DNA from: an uncultured bacterium
GTDB lineage: Bacteria; Patescibacteriota; Minisyncoccia; Phycocordibacterales; UBA9973
Length of the DNA: 5,217 bases
Assembly (NCBI GenBank): GCA_937895685.1
Contig: CALBMC010000055.1
Span: forward strand, 1 to 5,217
Direction: 5' to 3'
Positions 2,983 through 5,217 of the stretch are shown here, one piece after another; the first letter of the stretch is position 1; each line of letters opens with the position of its first letter. The translations under genes and the position numbers were made by a program. The notes under the pieces are model-generated. The model was not told the DNA's origin and did no database searches. It worked only from the letters and a program-made list of their open reading frames with translations.

Positions 2983-5217
2983 ATGGAACATCACATAGAC
3001 AGTACACCCATTACACATTCTTCAGATCCAAGACTCCAGGGAATTCCATCGACTTTTAGTGTAAATGGAGGATTGACATTAGGAGAAATAGCAAAAACAA
3101 ATAAACAATGGACAGAATATCAAAATATTTATATGGAATGGAATAGACAAAATCAATGGAAACCACCAAAAAAAACAGCACCAAAAGCATCTTATATGCC
3201 ACCTACAATGTATAATGATGTGGGAGGAGGAGGAGAATATAGTATTAATGATATACAAAGAGTAGAAGATGAAAGTATAAAACAAGATGCACTTGAACCA
3301 ATCTCACGAATGCCAACAGTACAAGTACAAGAAACAAAAGAAGAGAAAAGAAAAAGGGAATTACTAGAAAGATACCCACTCTTTAATCCAGAGATTCATG
3401 CAAAAAAATTTGAAGAACTATATCCAGATCTTCAAGATACTAGAGATAGAGCTTTAGGAAAATTAGTTTCTCTACGCAAAGAGTTTGAAAATCTAGAACC
3501 AAGATTTGCTAGGTTAATGAATAATTCAAATGTAATCTTAAATAGTTATGTCAATGATATACTTGAACATATGAGATATGTTGTTAGTGATTATGATATA
3601 CTTAGAGAAGAGATAATGAAAGCACATAAACAACTAGAAAATGTTTCTTTAGAGAAACAAGAGAAACGATATAACATCTTTAATCCAGAAGGAAAAAATT
3701 GGTTTCAAAAATTAGGAGATGTTTTTAGTTTAATGTCTGGATCATTTGATGCAGATGAAATAGAATTGGATCAACATGAATTAGAACTAAGAAAGAAAAT
3801 AAGACTTACAGAGACAATTCATATCAAAGAAACAGAAGAGGAAATGAGTAAACTCTTTATAGAGCTTCAAGATACTGGTTTAATGGATATTCTAAATAAA
3901 GTCAAAGCTGATGGAACTGCTTATTTATCAGGAATCTCAGAGTATGAAACAAAAAAGAAGAATCTCTATGCAAAGATGATCAAACATGTAGCAGAGAGGG
4001 ATAAATCTGAGAGAATATTACTTCAAGAAGGAATTCTCAATTTTCAGGATTGGATCATTCAAGATCTAAGAAATAATCAAGCATTAGAAACAGAGTTTTC
4101 CTTATTCAAAAAAGCACTATCTCATGTAGTGGGTTTCAAACCAAGGAAAATGTCAAAAGAAGAGTTTGAAAAACATGTTCAAACAGTAACAGAATCAGTA
4201 AAACAAGCACAAACGAAAAATGAAAAATCAGCAAAGGATTTACTAGATGTATATAATATGAATTACCTTGAGAAATCAAAGAAACATGGAATGTTTGGAA
4301 TGTTAAAGTATATTATGGGAAATGAAGATTATCCAGGGAACTTTAAAAGAAAATACCAAGAAGCAGTTGATTCATACCAAGAGAGAATGAAAAGAGTTTA
4401 TGAGCCAAATATATTTGAAAAAGCTTATGCTGGAATTAGTGAGTTTGGGAATACATTAATGGAAATGATTCCAGATGTACTTGCTTCAATTCCAGCAATG
4501 AGTAAAATGCATTATGGAGCAACAAAGACAGCACAACTCATTGGAATTGTAATTAATAATGCAGCTACAAGATGTGTAGCAGAAAAAGTAGCAGTTCCTA
4601 TATTGAAAAAATTATGGGATCATAAAATCATTTTGATTCAAATTTTAATGGGAGCAGATATTCTTACTGTTACTGGGAGTATGGGTTTAATGATGCTCTT
4701 AAAATTCTCTGATATGTGGTTATTGAGACTCTTAAATAAGGGCCTAGAGTATATACCAGGTTATGATCCAGTTTATTTGAATGGGGCGATTGGTTTTGCA
4801 AGTTCAACACAGGAAGAGAGATGGAAATATATTCAAGATGCAGCAAGAGCATTAGAATCGGGATCAAAAGGAGCAACACATTCTGTATTTGCTGGATTAA
4901 GAAAGTATCTACCACTCGCATTTAGAATCAATCAAACTTCAGAACTTACAAATCTTATAAAGTCTGGAGCCTATCGGGATCTACGTCGAAGTGATTTAGT
5001 GATTCTCGATAAACTAGCAAATATGGAGAATCGAGGAGAATTGGCAAGATACAATCCTGGGAATCTACCAGCACCTAAAAAAAGCATATACAATACAGGA
5101 GAATTAAATACTGAAGCAGGTATAAAAGAGATCTCAGAGAATCTTTTATATCATTTAATTAGACATAATCAATCTCAATTTAAGAATCCAAAAGATGTAT
5201 ATGAAATGGCATTTGGA
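2983..5217 (+). CDS. Large helical coiled-coil protein, putative virion structural protein (3' end beyond window)
   Basis: The frame opens at an ATG in strong context and has no stop through 745 codons to the window edge; it continues beyond. I do not recognise a family. Residues 1-106 are polar with a Pro/Lys stretch (about 60-75) and a Gly4 run (81-84), probably disordered. Residues about 110-425 are dominated by Glu/Lys-rich predicted coiled-coil helices, interrupted by RYPLFNPE (130-137) and RYNIFNPE (229-236). Short hydrophobic helix candidates follow at 239-254 (NWFQKLGDVFSLMSG), 435-446 (HGMFGMLKYIMG) and about 475-500. Residues 515-585 are the most hydrophobic, especially IILIQILMGADILTVTGS and MGLMMLLKF (549-575), a possible membrane span or buried core. 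A Gly/Tyr/Pro-containing region (587-606) and a basic tail follow. Only one Cys (531) is visible. Coding bias is A-rich (AGA, GGA, GCA, ACA). Position next to the capsid gene suggests a minor capsid, tape-measure or internal membrane protein; this is inference. Confidence 0.85.
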   Translation, partial: MEHHIDSTPITHSSDPRLQGIPSTFSVNGGLTLGEIAKTNKQWTEYQNIYMEWNRQNQWKPPKKTAPKASYMPPTMYNDVGGGGEYSINDIQRVEDESIKQDALEPISRMPTVQVQETKEEKRKRELLERYPLFNPEIHAKKFEELYPDLQDTRDRALGKLVSLRKEFENLEPRFARLMNNSNVILNSYVNDILEHMRYVVSDYDILREEIMKAHKQLENVSLEKQEKRYNIFNPEGKNWFQKLGDVFSLMSGSFDADEIELDQHELELRKKIRLTETIHIKETEEEMSKLFIELQDTGLMDILNKVKADGTAYLSGISEYETKKKNLYAKMIKHVAERDKSERILLQEGILNFQDWIIQDLRNNQALETEFSLFKKALSHVVGFKPRKMSKEEFEKHVQTVTESVKQAQTKNEKSAKDLLDVYNMNYLEKSKKHGMFGMLKYIMGNEDYPGNFKRKYQEAVDSYQERMKRVYEPNIFEKAYAGISEFGNTLMEMIPDVLASIPAMSKMHYGATKTAQLIGIVINNAATRCVAEKVAVPILKKLWDHKIILIQILMGADILTVTGSMGLMMLLKFSDMWLLRLLNKGLEYIPGYDPVYLNGAIGFASSTQEERWKYIQDAARALESGSKGATHSVFAGLRKYLPLAFRINQTSELTNLIKSGAYRDLRRSDLVILDKLANMENRGELARYNPGNLPAPKKSIYNTGELNTEAGIKEISENLLYHLIRHNQSQFKNPKDVYEMAFG

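Noticed and set aside
3079..3285. 68-codon minus-strand hydrophobic frame
   Set aside because: Antisense to the large gene; the F/I/Y/C richness is the mirror of A-rich coding DNA.
4741..4860. Parvovirus-type phospholipase A2 domain suggested by YIPGYDP-x-YLNG
   Set aside because: The Ca-binding Gly loop and the HD catalytic pair are absent, so the resemblance is superficial.
4670..4921. 83-codon minus-strand Leu-rich frame
   Set aside because: Antisense to the large gene with the usual shadow composition.

Overview
The window looks like part of a eukaryotic, AT-rich double-stranded DNA virus, or an endogenous copy of one, from the realm that uses double jelly-roll (DJR) capsid proteins (Varidnaviria/Bamfordvirae). 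The main evidence is a 409-residue protein on the minus strand (1363-2592). It has the N-terminal, inter-barrel and C-terminal signatures of nucleocytoplasmic large DNA virus (NCLDV)-type major capsid proteins. Gene-proximal AATAAA signals, TATA-like boxes, purine at -3 of most start codons, compact spacing and genes on both strands fit a eukaryotic virus and do not suggest a bacterium or phage. I cannot assign a family.

Layout, left to right. Positions 1-50 are not biological: they are an Illumina indexed adapter left on the contig end, so real sequence begins at 51. Positions 52-198 (+) hold the last 48 codons of a small multi-pass membrane protein resembling the C-terminal end of EamA/DMT-type transporters. 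It converges on a 175-residue minus-strand protein (209-736) that ends in a leucine zipper with GCN4-like heptads. A 91-bp A/T-tract spacer with inverted repeats separates that gene from a divergent 154-residue acidic protein of unknown function (828-1292, +). This gene converges on the capsid gene (1363-2592, -), and the two share a short spacer with a polyadenylation signal for each direction. Upstream of the capsid gene, on the same strand, is a small 78-codon reading frame (2646-2882). A 100-bp TATA-containing divergent spacer then leads to a very long plus-strand frame (2983-5217). That frame stays open through 745 codons to the window edge and encodes a helical, coiled-coil-rich protein with one strongly hydrophobic patch.

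Working interpretation: the right two thirds (capsid, 78-residue protein, large helical protein) looks like a virion-structure cluster, the large protein being a candidate minor capsid, tape-measure or membrane-associated internal protein. This is inferred from neighbourhood and architecture, not from recognised homology. The left third holds accessory genes. No replication, packaging ATPase, protease or integrase gene lies in the window, so the lineage cannot be placed further. I saw no tRNA, rRNA, CRISPR array or insertion sequence.
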